Shown here: positions 9,189 to 17,844 of the stretch, piece after piece
How positions within the stretch are numbered: the first letter of the stretch is position 1
Layout: each line of letters starts with the position of its first letter
From: Pontibacter populi
GTDB lineage: Bacteria; Bacteroidota; Bacteroidia; Cytophagales; Hymenobacteraceae
Assembly (NCBI RefSeq): GCF_019336435.1
Contig: NZ_JAHWXQ010000001.1
Span: 1,178,001-1,242,000, forward strand
Length of the DNA stretch: 64,000 nt
Direction: 5' to 3'
The notes under the pieces: model-generated
Told to the model about the DNA's origin: nothing
Databases searched by the model: none
What the model saw: the letters and a program-made list of their open reading frames with translations, nothing else
Position numbers and translations under genes: made by a program

Positions 9189-9536
9189 TTATACCAGGCG
9201 GTTATGCTGATCCGGGAATACCAGGGTTGGTTTGTGAGCTTTTGCATCCGCGAACGGGATGCTGCAGTAAGAAATTACGATAACGATATCACCTACCTGC
9301 ACCTTACGTGCAGCTGGCCCATTTAAGCAAACAGTGCCGGTGCCGCGCTCGCCCTTAATTACATAAGTCTCGAAACGCTCGCCGTTGTTAATGTTTACGA
9401 TGGTCACTTTTTCATTCTCCACCACATTGGCGGCGTCCATCAGGTCTTCATCTATGGTGATGCTGCCAACATAATGCAGTTCGGCCTGAGTTACCTTACA
9501 GCGGTGAATCTTGGATTTTAAAACCTCAATATACAT
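9189..9536 (-). CDS. panD: Aspartate 1-decarboxylase proenzyme
   Basis: 115 residues. It decarboxylates aspartate to beta-alanine for pantothenate synthesis. The self-cleavage site G24-S25 (YVGSIT) is present; Ser25 becomes the pyruvoyl cofactor. Lys9 and Tyr22 of the family are also there. It lies 86 bp downstream of panC, its pathway partner. Confidence 0.96.
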   Translation of the reverse strand: MYIEVLKSKIHRCKVTQAELHYVGSITIDEDLMDAANVVENEKVTIVNINNGERFETYVIKGERGTGTVCLNGPAARKVQVGDIVIVISYCSIPFADAKAHKPTLVFPDQHNRLV

Positions 9537-9622
9537 GGTTTGTAACTAAATAAAGCGCAAAGTTAGGTAATAGGCAGCAGATAAACTATGAAAGTATACT
9601 ACCACTACCCTGTTTAAACAAC

Positions 9623-10477
9623 TTAAACTTCGCTAAGATTCACTACTAAGTTATCAATAAGGCGCACCGGGCCCACGTGGGCTGCAATGCATAAAGCCAC
9701 TTCCTGCACATCGGTTATAGTTGTCAGCGGCTGCAATGTAAGCGGGTCTGCTATCTCAAAATATTCCAGCGCTACTTCCGGCTTATCTTTTAAATAGGCA
9801 GCTACAGCTTCTTTTATAGTCGGCAGTGGCACCTGCACCAGTTGTTTCCGGGCCAGTTCCAGGGCCACATGTAAACTCACCGCAATTTTGCGCTGGTCTG
9901 CATTCAGTCGTTTGTTTCTGGATGACATAGCCAGGCCGTCTGTTTCGCGAACGGTTGGGTAACACACCAGCTCGATATTAAAACCAAGCCCCAAAATAAG
10001 CTGCCGAACTATAGCTACCTGTTGCAGGTCCTTCTGCCCGAAATAGGCTTTGTGCGGCTGCACGATGTTAAAGAATTTACCAACTATAGTTGCTACCCCG
10101 TTAAAGTGACCCGGGCGGTGCTCGCCTTCCATTACCGTCTCTAGCTTACCGAAACTAAACTGCAGCATATTTTGTTGTGGATATATAGCTTCGGGAGTTG
10201 GCGCAAAGATGTAATCACACCCGGTGGCTTGCAGCAGAGCTATGTCAGCGTCTAATGTACGCGGATACAGATTGTAATCTTCGGGGTTGTTGAACTGCGT
10301 GGGGTTTACGAAAATGCTGCACACCGTAATGTCGTTATCATTTGCCGATGCGCGCAGCAGTTGCAGGTGTCCTTCGTGCAGGGCGCCCATAGTTGGCACA
10401 AAGCCTATGCTTTTGCCACGGCAGCGCAGCGCCTGCATTGTTTCGCGAAGTTCGTTAACCTGCGTAATTACTTGCAT
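9623..10477 (-). CDS. panC: Pantothenate synthetase
   Basis: It condenses pantoate and beta-alanine with ATP. I start at ATG 10477 (MQVITQVNEL), giving 284 residues; the open frame extends 16 codons upstream but family alignment favours this start. Motifs: PTMGALHEGH (28-37), FVNPTQF, the KSKRL-like signature as MSSRNKRL. It is divergent from the GT5 gene, with both promoters in the 133-bp gap. Confidence 0.95.
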   Translation of the reverse strand: MQVITQVNELRETMQALRCRGKSIGFVPTMGALHEGHLQLLRASANDNDITVCSIFVNPTQFNNPEDYNLYPRTLDADIALLQATGCDYIFAPTPEAIYPQQNMLQFSFGKLETVMEGEHRPGHFNGVATIVGKFFNIVQPHKAYFGQKDLQQVAIVRQLILGLGFNIELVCYPTVRETDGLAMSSRNKRLNADQRKIAVSLHVALELARKQLVQVPLPTIKEAVAAYLKDKPEVALEYFEIADPLTLQPLTTITDVQEVALCIAAHVGPVRLIDNLVVNLSEV

Positions 10478-10511
10478 ATGTTGTGTTTCAGTGTTAAAAC
10501 TATAAAGCCGG

Positions 10512-10519
10512 CAAAAGTA
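10512..10519 (-). promoter_or_regulatory. -7 element of panC
   Basis: The minus strand reads TACTTTTG, a perfect TAnnTTTG, about 35 bp before the chosen panC start. The -33 half is not clear. Confidence 0.55.
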
Positions 10520-10536
10520 AGTCACAGCAGATAAAA

Positions 10537-10567
10537 TTGAAAATTAGAATAAAAAATACTAATTTTG
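10537..10567 (+). promoter_or_regulatory. Promoter of the GT5-DUF4270 unit
   Basis: TTG at 10537-10539 and TAATTTTG at 10560-10567 are 20 bp apart, a good Bacteroidota promoter 43 bp before the start codon. Confidence 0.65.
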
Positions 10568-10610
10568 CACGTCCCAATACTGTTGCCTTTAATTTTTTAA
10601 TTACAAACTC

Positions 10611-11420
10611 ATGTCAAAATTGCGAATCCTTTACGCCGCCACCGAGATACTTCCCTTCCTTCAAACCACAAAAGTAGCAGAGTTTCTGAACACACTACCA
10701 CAGGCGATGCAGGAAAGAGGTATGGAAATCCGCATCTTTGTGCCGAGATTCGGTATCATTAACGAGCGTAAGAACCGTCTGCATGAGGTTGTCCGCCTCT
10801 CGGGCATCAACATTGCTGTTGGTGACGACGAGAAACCACTGGTTATTAAGGTGGCTTCTATTCCGAATGCCAAATTACAGGTATATTTTATTGACAACGA
10901 AGACTATTTTCACAGAAAGTCCGTTTTTGTTGACAAGAACAACAAGTTTCACCAGGATAATGACGAGCGCGCCATCTTTTTCTGCAAAGGTGTGCTGGAA
11001 ACTGTAAAGAAACTTGGCTGGGCTCCGGACATTGTGCATTGCAACGACTGGATGACCGGACTGATACCAATGTACCTGAAAACAACTTATAAAAAAGATC
11101 CGATCTTTAAAGACTCTAAGTCGATGTTTACGGTGTATAACCATAACTATACACACAAGTTTAACGGCGACCTGGCTGAGAAAGTAAAGATGATGGATAT
11201 TGATGACAGCATGCTGGACCACCTGAAGTCTGCCGATATCGACAGCTTCCTGAAAATAGGTATGGAATATGCAGATTCAGTAATTAAAACAAACGAAGAT
11301 TTCAGCGATAACATCAACCTGCTGTTCAATGACTTTACATCAAAGAACATCAGCACAGTTATAGCCGACGACACCCTTTCAGATTCATACTATAACCTGT
11401 ATAATGAACTCAGCCGTTAG
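10611..11420 (+). CDS. Glycogen/starch synthase-like protein, GT5 catalytic-domain half only
   Basis: 269 residues that align in layout with the N-terminal half of GlgA: RILYAATEILPF at the start, VPRFG near 43, APDIVHCNDWMTGL near 142-155. The ADP-glucose loop KxGGL expected after the first strand is replaced by LQTTKVAEFL, and the whole C-terminal GT1 half is missing (full GlgA is about 480 residues). Short proteins of this type next to panC recur in Bacteroidota, so it is unlikely to be a fresh truncation. Glycogen synthase activity is doubtful. The end overlaps the DUF4270 gene by 17 bp. Confidence 0.8.
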   Translation: MSKLRILYAATEILPFLQTTKVAEFLNTLPQAMQERGMEIRIFVPRFGIINERKNRLHEVVRLSGINIAVGDDEKPLVIKVASIPNAKLQVYFIDNEDYFHRKSVFVDKNNKFHQDNDERAIFFCKGVLETVKKLGWAPDIVHCNDWMTGLIPMYLKTTYKKDPIFKDSKSMFTVYNHNYTHKFNGDLAEKVKMMDIDDSMLDHLKSADIDSFLKIGMEYADSVIKTNEDFSDNINLLFNDFTSKNISTVIADDTLSDSYYNLYNELSR

Positions 11421-12825
11421 AAGATTTACTCTTTTCTTCTTTTCCCTTGCTACACTTGCATCTTGCGAAGACCCATCTGATATAGGCTTAGACCTACAGG
11501 ATGAAAACCAGATCGGAGCTTTTTATACCGATACATTAACTATAAATACAGGTACAGTACTTAAATCTGACTCTATATTAGCTTTCAGACAGTATCCGTT
11601 ACCTGTTGGTGGTTACCAGGATGCCGCATTGGGCAATGTAAAAGCGACTGCCTTTACGGAAGTAGGGCTTTCTGGCTTGGATGTAACGTTTGGCACAAAC
11701 CCGGTAGCAGACTCACTGGTTCTGAGCCTGGATTATACAACAGATATCTATGGTTCTGATGATGCTCTGTTAAACCTGAGTGTTCACAGGTTGACTGAAG
11801 GTTTCCAGGATAAGTCATCTTATTTCACGAACTCATCGCTGGCGTATGAAAGTACGCCGCTGGGAACGGTATCTTTTGACCCGGACCCTGTAGATACGTC
11901 TACTGCCGCTAAACCAGCGCCTGTGTTTACGGTACCTGTCAGAATACGCCTGGATAAAGCACTGGCTAACGAGATACTGGCCCAGTCAGGCAAAGCGCCC
12001 CTCAAGAATCAGTTTAATTTTGTACAGCTTTTTAAAGGACTGGCTATAGTTCCGACACAAGCTGTTTCTAGAGAAGTAATTGGCCTGAATACGCTATCTG
12101 CTAAAACCAAGCTTACGCTCTACTACAAAAACGACACGACCAGAAAGGAATATTCCTTTTTGCTGAACGGATCCAACATTCGTAACTTCTCTAAAATAGA
12201 AGCTGATCGTAGCGGTACGGCGCTGGCTGGATTGCAACCATATAAAGTACTACCATCATCGCAGACAGGTGGCGAAAGCTACGTACAGGCTGGCACACAG
12301 CTGTTAACCAAGCTAACGATACCTCACCTGAAGCAACTGAAGGAAAAATACGGGAACATTGTTATTAACAGGGCCGATCTTATAGTTCCGGTTAAAAACA
12401 ATTCTTTCGCAACGCTTAAGGAGCCGGCACAATTAGGCATTTTTGAGACCAACAGCTCAAACCGGATTCTTTATACTGCTACCGGGGTGGCTAAAACAGT
12501 TCCTATAGACGATGCCCGCTTAATGAGCATTGACAACTATAGCTCCCCGACTTATTTACAGTTTGATGCAGAAACAAGAAAAGAAGGCAACAATACTGTA
12601 AGAACCGGCGTGGGTAGTTATAAAGTGAATGTAACTTCTTATGTACAGGCAATACTAAGAGGCGACAAGCCAAACGATGGCCTTTTGATAACTCCAGGTA
12701 GATTTTTAAGCTCTGCTAACGGAGGCGGATCAATTGGACTAGAAAGTATTCCTAAAAGAGCCATTATAGTTAACACTGCAGAGCAAGGTGTAAAGCTGCG
12801 CGTTTACTTTACAAAACTGGATTAA
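11404..12825 (+). CDS. DUF4270 family lipoprotein
   Basis: 473 residues. The signal peptide ends in a lipobox-like LASC (Cys about 21), so it is probably an outer-membrane or periplasmic lipoprotein. The body is beta-rich (LVLSLDYTTDIYG, LTLYYKN, LRVYFTKLD) as in the DUF4270 family of Bacteroidota. The function is unknown. The start overlaps the GT5 gene and a terminator follows at once. Confidence 0.85.
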   Translation: MNSAVRRFTLFFFSLATLASCEDPSDIGLDLQDENQIGAFYTDTLTINTGTVLKSDSILAFRQYPLPVGGYQDAALGNVKATAFTEVGLSGLDVTFGTNPVADSLVLSLDYTTDIYGSDDALLNLSVHRLTEGFQDKSSYFTNSSLAYESTPLGTVSFDPDPVDTSTAAKPAPVFTVPVRIRLDKALANEILAQSGKAPLKNQFNFVQLFKGLAIVPTQAVSREVIGLNTLSAKTKLTLYYKNDTTRKEYSFLLNGSNIRNFSKIEADRSGTALAGLQPYKVLPSSQTGGESYVQAGTQLLTKLTIPHLKQLKEKYGNIVINRADLIVPVKNNSFATLKEPAQLGIFETNSSNRILYTATGVAKTVPIDDARLMSIDNYSSPTYLQFDAETRKEGNNTVRTGVGSYKVNVTSYVQAILRGDKPNDGLLITPGRFLSSANGGGSIGLESIPKRAIIVNTAEQGVKLRVYFTKLD

Positions 12826-12845
12826 TTTTATTATAAAATATTTTT

Positions 12846-12876
12846 AATAGGTACCTTTGCGGGTACCTATTTTTTG
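12846..12876 (+). terminator. Terminator after DUF4270, with a -7-like motif in its loop
   Basis: AATAGGTACC (12846-12855) pairs with GGTACCTATT (12862-12871), followed by T6. The left arm and loop contain TACCTTTG (12852-12859), a perfect -7 box, so the hairpin may also overlap the glmS promoter. Confidence 0.8.
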
Positions 12877-12910
12877 TAGGTCCCTATTTTAGTTTTTACA
12901 CAACAGACTT

Positions 12911-14746
12911 ATGTGCGGAATTGTAGCATACGTTGGGCATAGAGAAGCTTGCCCTATTATCATTAAAGGCTTAAAGCGCCTGGAGTATAGAGGGTACGAC
13001 AGTGCAGGTATTGCACTTATGAACGGTGAACTGAATGTTTACAAGAAGAAGGGCAAAGTAAGCGAGCTTGAAGCATTTATAGCCGATAAAAACGTACATG
13101 GCAATATTGGCATGGGCCACACCCGCTGGGCTACCCACGGCGAGCCTAACGATGTAAATGCACACCCGCATTACTCTACATCGGGCAAAATTGCTATCAT
13201 CCACAACGGTATCATCGAGAACTATGCAGCCCTGAAAACGCTGTTAATAGAGAAAGGCCATACGTTTCAGTCAGATACAGACTCTGAAGTATTCATTAAC
13301 CTGATCGAAGATATCCGCAGCACTACAAACTGCACGCTGGTTGAGGCTGTACGCCTGGCACTGCATGAAGTAGTAGGTGCTTATGCTATTGTAGTATTAT
13401 CTAAAGATGATCCGAACCAGCTGATTGCTGCCCGTAAAGGTAGCCCGTTGGTAGTTGGTGTTGGGGAAGGCGAATATTTCTTTGCTTCTGATGCTACGCC
13501 GATTATCGAGTATACCAACGATGTTATCTACCTGAACGATTACGAAATTGCAGTAATTAAGGATGGTGAACTGGATATCCGTACAAAAGAAGACGTAAAG
13601 CAGACTCCATATATCCAGCGCCTGGAGCTTGAGTTGGAGTCGATTGAAAAAGGCGGTTACGAGCACTTTATGCTGAAAGAGATTTTTGAGCAGCCTCGCT
13701 CAATTCTTGACAGCATGCGTGGCCGTATGATCGCGGAGAACAACCACCTGATGATGGGCGGTATCCGTGAGTATGAAAATAAATTCGCAAATGCCCAGCG
13801 TATCCTTATAGTTGCCTGCGGAACATCGTGGCACGCTGGCTTAGTAGCAGAATACCTGATCGAAGATCTGGCTCGCATACCAGTTGAAGTAGAATACGCA
13901 TCTGAGTTCCGCTATCGTAATCCAATTGTTAACGAAAACGACATTGTGATTGCCATTTCGCAGTCCGGTGAAACAGCAGATACATTGGCAGCGATAGAAC
14001 TGGCTAAGTCTAAAGGCGCTACTATTTTTGGTGTATGTAATGTAGTTGGTTCATCTATAGCGCGTGCTACCGATGCAGGTGCTTATACACACGCTGGCCC
14101 AGAAATTGGGGTAGCTTCTACAAAAGCATTTACGGCGCAGGTAACCGTGCTTACGCTTATTGCTATGATGATCGGCAGCAAGCGAGGTGCCATCGAAACG
14201 TCTAAACTGTACGAGCTGATCGCTGAGCTGGAGCAAATTCCGGCAAAAGTAGAGCAGACGCTTAAACTTGATAAGCAGATCGAAGAAATTTCAGCTATCT
14301 ATAAAGATGTAACTAACTTCCTGTACCTGGGTCGTGGTTATAACTTCCCGGTTGCGCTGGAAGGTGCGCTTAAACTGAAAGAGATCTCTTATATACACGC
14401 AGAAGGTTATCCTGCAGCAGAAATGAAGCACGGACCAATCGCCCTGATAGATGAGCACATGCCGGTTGTAGTTATTGCTACAAAAGACAGCTCTTATGAG
14501 AAGATCGTATCTAATATACAGGAGGTAAAAGCACGTAAAGGTAAAGTAATTGCCATCGTTACCGAAGGCGATACAACTATACCAGCCATGGCTGACCACG
14601 TAATTGAGATACCTGAAACCAGCGAGCACCTGATGCCATTATTGTCTGTTGTGCCACTTCAGTTGTTATCTTACCACATTGCGGTAATGCGCGGTTGCAA
14701 CGTAGACCAACCTCGTAACCTAGCAAAATCAGTAACAGTAGAGTAA
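12911..14746 (+). CDS. glmS: Glutamine-fructose-6-phosphate aminotransferase (isomerizing)
   Basis: 611 residues, full length. It makes glucosamine-6-phosphate, the first step to UDP-GlcNAc for peptidoglycan and LPS. The N-terminal glutaminase begins MCGIVAYVG with Cys2 as nucleophile; two SIS domains follow (SQSGETADT about 350, GRGYNFPVALEGALKLKEISY about 475), and the C-terminus ends NLAKSVTVE. No glmS ribozyme is recognisable in the short 5' region. A terminator follows. Confidence 0.97.
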   Translation: MCGIVAYVGHREACPIIIKGLKRLEYRGYDSAGIALMNGELNVYKKKGKVSELEAFIADKNVHGNIGMGHTRWATHGEPNDVNAHPHYSTSGKIAIIHNGIIENYAALKTLLIEKGHTFQSDTDSEVFINLIEDIRSTTNCTLVEAVRLALHEVVGAYAIVVLSKDDPNQLIAARKGSPLVVGVGEGEYFFASDATPIIEYTNDVIYLNDYEIAVIKDGELDIRTKEDVKQTPYIQRLELELESIEKGGYEHFMLKEIFEQPRSILDSMRGRMIAENNHLMMGGIREYENKFANAQRILIVACGTSWHAGLVAEYLIEDLARIPVEVEYASEFRYRNPIVNENDIVIAISQSGETADTLAAIELAKSKGATIFGVCNVVGSSIARATDAGAYTHAGPEIGVASTKAFTAQVTVLTLIAMMIGSKRGAIETSKLYELIAELEQIPAKVEQTLKLDKQIEEISAIYKDVTNFLYLGRGYNFPVALEGALKLKEISYIHAEGYPAAEMKHGPIALIDEHMPVVVIATKDSSYEKIVSNIQEVKARKGKVIAIVTEGDTTIPAMADHVIEIPETSEHLMPLLSVVPLQLLSYHIAVMRGCNVDQPRNLAKSVTVE

Positions 14747-14767
14747 TCTATAGTTGTTATAAAAAGG

Positions 14768-14796
14768 AAAGGAGACTCTAACGGGTCTCCTTTTTT
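14768..14796 (+). terminator. Terminator of glmS
   Basis: AAAGGAGAC (14768-14776) pairs with GTCTCCTTT (14785-14793), followed by a T-run. Confidence 0.85.
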
Positions 14797-14861
14797 ATTT
14801 TATGCTTATAGTTGAGACTATAGTTTAGTTTGACTTGGCTCCTGCCCTCTAACTACAAGTG

Positions 14862-14990
14862 GCGTCCTGCTACGTCAATCTTAACAAATATAAAACTATA
14901 GTTGAGTAGCGAAACTGAATTATAGGTTAAAGCGGCCTGAGGCCGTGGGTATCTCACACCCCGATAGCGTTCAGGGCGAGGCGCTCTGGT
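14862..14990. repeat. Degenerate dispersed repeat, copy 1 (partner at 45537-45625)
   Basis: Shared blocks in the same order at both sites: GTGGCGTCC(T/C)GC, TTAAAGCGGCC(T/A)GAG and ACTCACAC-like. The spacer differs, and this copy contains AACTATAGTT at 14894. No gene is visible in the gap. Confidence 0.45.
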
Positions 14991-14997
14991 CATGAAA

Positions 14998-15681
14998 CTA
15001 TAGTTCGAACTTCTCCCCTTTCAGGTATTTTGTCTTTAGCAATGGGCAAACTTTATAGCGTTCATCTTTCGTGTCATCATAAACGGCCTGTAGCAACTTA
15101 TACACATTTTCTATTCCGATAAGGTTTGCCCATTCAAAAGGCCCTTTCGGGTAATTGGTGCCTAACTTCATGCCCAGGTCAATATCTTCTATTCCGGCGG
15201 TTTCCTCCTGCAGCGTATAGCACGCCTCATTTATGATCATGCAAATAATGCGGGGTGTAACCATACCTGCGCGGTCAGCAACGATAAGAAACTCTGTACC
15301 CAACTCGTTACAAACTTCAATCAGCTTCGATTCAGACCTTTTATCGCATAAACTTACTTCCAGCACCGGACGGTTGAAAAGAGATGGCAGGCCATTAAAC
15401 CCAATTAGCGTACACGGTTTTTCAACTCCGGAAGCCTTCACAAGTGCTGCCAGTTGTATAGTTGCAGCATTACAGAAAACCACTTGTTCAGGGGCATAAA
15501 GGCTCAGGCGCTCCGGCTCTTCATGCAGCATGAAATCGAAAACAACATCCGATGGGCCTAACTGCTCGTCGATAATGCTATGGCTTTGCAGGAAAGTAAA
15601 TTGCGTGCCGTTGCTTGTTTCCGGAAACTTTCGTCTGAACTCTGCGGCCATTTCGGGGCCAGCCAAAACAAGTATGCGCAT
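14998..15681 (-). CDS. 3-hydroxyacyl-CoA dehydrogenase C-terminal-domain protein with atypical N-terminus
   Basis: 227 residues. The last 100 resemble the 3HCDH C-terminal helical domain (AGMVTPRIICMIINEA, DIDLGMKLGTNYPKGPFEWANLIG), as in 3-hydroxybutyryl-CoA dehydrogenases. The N-terminus (MRILVLAGPEMAAEF) begins like a Rossmann strand but lacks GxGxxG, and the protein is about 60 residues shorter than usual. NAD binding is therefore uncertain. It is divergent from ridA. The stop codon TAG lies inside an AACTATAGTT palindrome. Confidence 0.7.
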   Translation of the reverse strand: MRILVLAGPEMAAEFRRKFPETSNGTQFTFLQSHSIIDEQLGPSDVVFDFMLHEEPERLSLYAPEQVVFCNAATIQLAALVKASGVEKPCTLIGFNGLPSLFNRPVLEVSLCDKRSESKLIEVCNELGTEFLIVADRAGMVTPRIICMIINEACYTLQEETAGIEDIDLGMKLGTNYPKGPFEWANLIGIENVYKLLQAVYDDTKDERYKVCPLLKTKYLKGEKFEL

Positions 15682-15688
15682 AAATCTG

Positions 15689-15696
15689 TATTTTTG
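15689..15696 (+). promoter_or_regulatory. -7 element of ridA
   Basis: TATTTTTG matches TAnnTTTG and lies 32 bp before the ridA start, directly upstream of the divergent gene. No clear -33 box. Confidence 0.45.
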
Positions 15697-15728
15697 ATGG
15701 TAAAGATAAACATTTAAACTTATTCAGA

Positions 15729-16109
15729 ATGGCACATACTATCGTTAACTCCCAGAACGCTCCGGCCCCTATCGGTCCTTACAGCCAGGCAACTATGGCC
15801 AATGGCGTACTTTATGTTTCGGGCCAGATACCGCTGAACCAGCAGACCGGCGAACTGGTAAACAGCAACATCGAAGACGAAACACACATGGTGATGAAGA
15901 ACCTGCAGTTTATACTAAACGAAGCAGGCATGGATTTCAGCAATGTTGTAAAGTGCAGCATTTTTGTGAAAGACCTGAACAACTTCGGCAAGATAAACGA
16001 AACCTACGGCAGCTATTTTACCAGCAACCCACCAGCCCGCGAAACCGTGGAAGTTAGTCGCCTGCCAAAAGATGTGAATGTGGAGATTTCCTGCATTGCG
16101 GTAAAGTAG
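15729..16109 (+). CDS. RidA family reactive-imine deaminase
   Basis: 126 residues, full length. RidA hydrolyses 2-aminoacrylate and other imines formed by PLP enzymes. The signature NPPARETVEVSRLPKDVNVEISCIA at the C-terminus includes the conserved Arg (about 104) that binds the carboxylate. It starts 47 bp from the divergent dehydrogenase-like gene. Confidence 0.92.
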   Translation: MAHTIVNSQNAPAPIGPYSQATMANGVLYVSGQIPLNQQTGELVNSNIEDETHMVMKNLQFILNEAGMDFSNVVKCSIFVKDLNNFGKINETYGSYFTSNPPARETVEVSRLPKDVNVEISCIAVK

Positions 16110-16207
16110 AGATTTGCCGAAAGACTATTTGATAAAGGGCAAAAGGCACAGGGTTTATACTTCTGCGTTTTTTGTCCTTTTATAGTTTAGAAAACCTATC
16201 TTAGTAT

Positions 16208-16636
16208 ATGTTTCCTTTCAGCTTTAAAGCCAATTATAGTTTTAATATTCCATCGGGCACTACTCCTTTAGAAAAACTATTGATAACAAGCTTTGCCGAT
16301 CAATTTGTTGATTCGCGGATCAAGGAAAACACAATTAAATTCAGATTTTTTAAAGTTCTATTTAAAAGACATGCCTGGCTTGATGAAGGAACAACGAGTT
16401 TTTCAATTCAGGATGACAAACTTAAAGTAGACCTTTTCCTTAGTTTTGCAGGTACAACAGTTTTATATTTAATCCTCTCAGTACTTTTCATTGCATTACA
16501 TTTCTCTCAAATCCACGTTGCCATCATACTTACAGCTTTACTTTGGAGCATCAATGCCTTAGCCTACCTCTGGACTGTAAGTACATTTAAGAGCTCTATT
16601 AAAAATGTGGTAAGAAATCACCTTTCCAATTCCTAA
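16208..16636 (+). CDS. Hypothetical two-TM protein
   Basis: 142 residues, no recognised family. A soluble N-terminus (1-78) is followed by two hydrophobic helices (about 78-98 and 100-122). Base composition is more AT-rich than neighbours, which may point to recent arrival or weak constraint. It is convergent with the BrkB gene, 12 bp away. Confidence 0.6.
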   Translation: MFPFSFKANYSFNIPSGTTPLEKLLITSFADQFVDSRIKENTIKFRFFKVLFKRHAWLDEGTTSFSIQDDKLKVDLFLSFAGTTVLYLILSVLFIALHFSQIHVAIILTALLWSINALAYLWTVSTFKSSIKNVVRNHLSNS

Positions 16637-16648
16637 ACTCTTTAACTC

Positions 16649-17668
16649 TTAAATATTCGCTCCCTGCTCTTTCTCTGTTTCTTCCGGAGGCACTATAGGC
16701 TCTTCTTCACTTCCATAGACTTCCCGTTCATGTTTGCCCGGCTCTGCGTTTACAGCTGAGTTACCTACTTCAATTTCCTGGCGTATCACGCGTACCGCAT
16801 AAGTAGCCGGGTAAATGTTGTGACCATATTTGCGGGAATACACAAACGTAAATACCGCCCCGAAAAAAATGATCTGGGAAGTAAAGAACACCCACGTTAA
16901 GATAATCACGACTGAACCAGCTGCTCCATACACCGAGCCTACTTCGTTTTTGCCCAGGTAAAAACCGATAATCCCCCTGAAAAGCGAGAACAGTAACGCT
17001 GTAACTATAGCACCAACCCACACATCACGCCATTTTATCTTGGCATCCGGCAGAAACTTATAGATACAGCCAAACAGAAACGACATCATCACCAAACTCG
17101 ACATAAAATTTGCCAGGTGCAGCACATACACGATCCAGCCTGAGAAACGCGCCGTCAGGAAGTCGCCGATGATAACCAGCACTGTGTTTGCCAGCAGCGA
17201 TAGCAAGAGTATAATCGCAATGACCAGGATCATCCCAAAAGAAAGGGCGCGGTCGAGTATAAGTTTCAGGTAGCCGCGTTTGGGTTTGGGCTTTACATAC
17301 CAGATCTCGTTCAGGGAGTCCTGCATCGAAACAAACAAGCCGGTTGCCGCAATAAATAAGGCCCCGCCACCAACTATAGCTGCCAGGTTAAGGTTAGTGA
17401 AAGCGTTCACATTTTCAACCATCTTCTGCACTGCATAGGCCCCTTCCGAACCGATCAGTTCTTTAATCCTATAGTATATCTCCCCCGATACGGCCTTCTC
17501 TTCCAGAAAATAGCCACTGGCACTTATAATGATGATAAGCATAGGCGGCAAGGCAAAAATGGTATAGTACGCGAGTGCAGCCCCTTTCTGAAAAGAGTTG
17601 TTATCCAGGAACTCCAGCCATGTTTCCTCAAGCAGGAGCCAGATCATAAGAAGTCGGGAGCGTACCAT
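16649..17668 (-). CDS. YihY/BrkB family membrane protein
   Basis: 339 residues with about six membrane segments. The start NSFQKGAALAYYTIFALPPMLIIII (about 22-46) and the late segment GSVYGAAGSVVIILTWVFFTSQIIFFGAVFT are typical of YihY/BrkB. Members were once called RNase BN, but that is not supported; the transport role is unknown. The last 60 residues are a charged cytoplasmic tail. Confidence 0.9.
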   Translation of the reverse strand: MVRSRLLMIWLLLEETWLEFLDNNSFQKGAALAYYTIFALPPMLIIIISASGYFLEEKAVSGEIYYRIKELIGSEGAYAVQKMVENVNAFTNLNLAAIVGGGALFIAATGLFVSMQDSLNEIWYVKPKPKRGYLKLILDRALSFGMILVIAIILLLSLLANTVLVIIGDFLTARFSGWIVYVLHLANFMSSLVMMSFLFGCIYKFLPDAKIKWRDVWVGAIVTALLFSLFRGIIGFYLGKNEVGSVYGAAGSVVIILTWVFFTSQIIFFGAVFTFVYSRKYGHNIYPATYAVRVIRQEIEVGNSAVNAEPGKHEREVYGSEEEPIVPPEETEKEQGANI

Positions 17669-17844
17669 ATGGGCCGGTTTTAGCTATGCGTACTTACGCT
17701 GATACGCAAATAGCTGATATTGTTTGTACTTGCCTTAGCACGTATAAAGTATAACATCAAATCAAGGTGCAGGTTATACTTACGATTACATACTTTATTT
17801 TGTAAATTGCGCCCGAATTAGACGATTACCAGAAGACGACATAC

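Noticed and set aside
12877..12910. glmS ribozyme
   Set aside because: The space before glmS is too short and lacks its conserved core.
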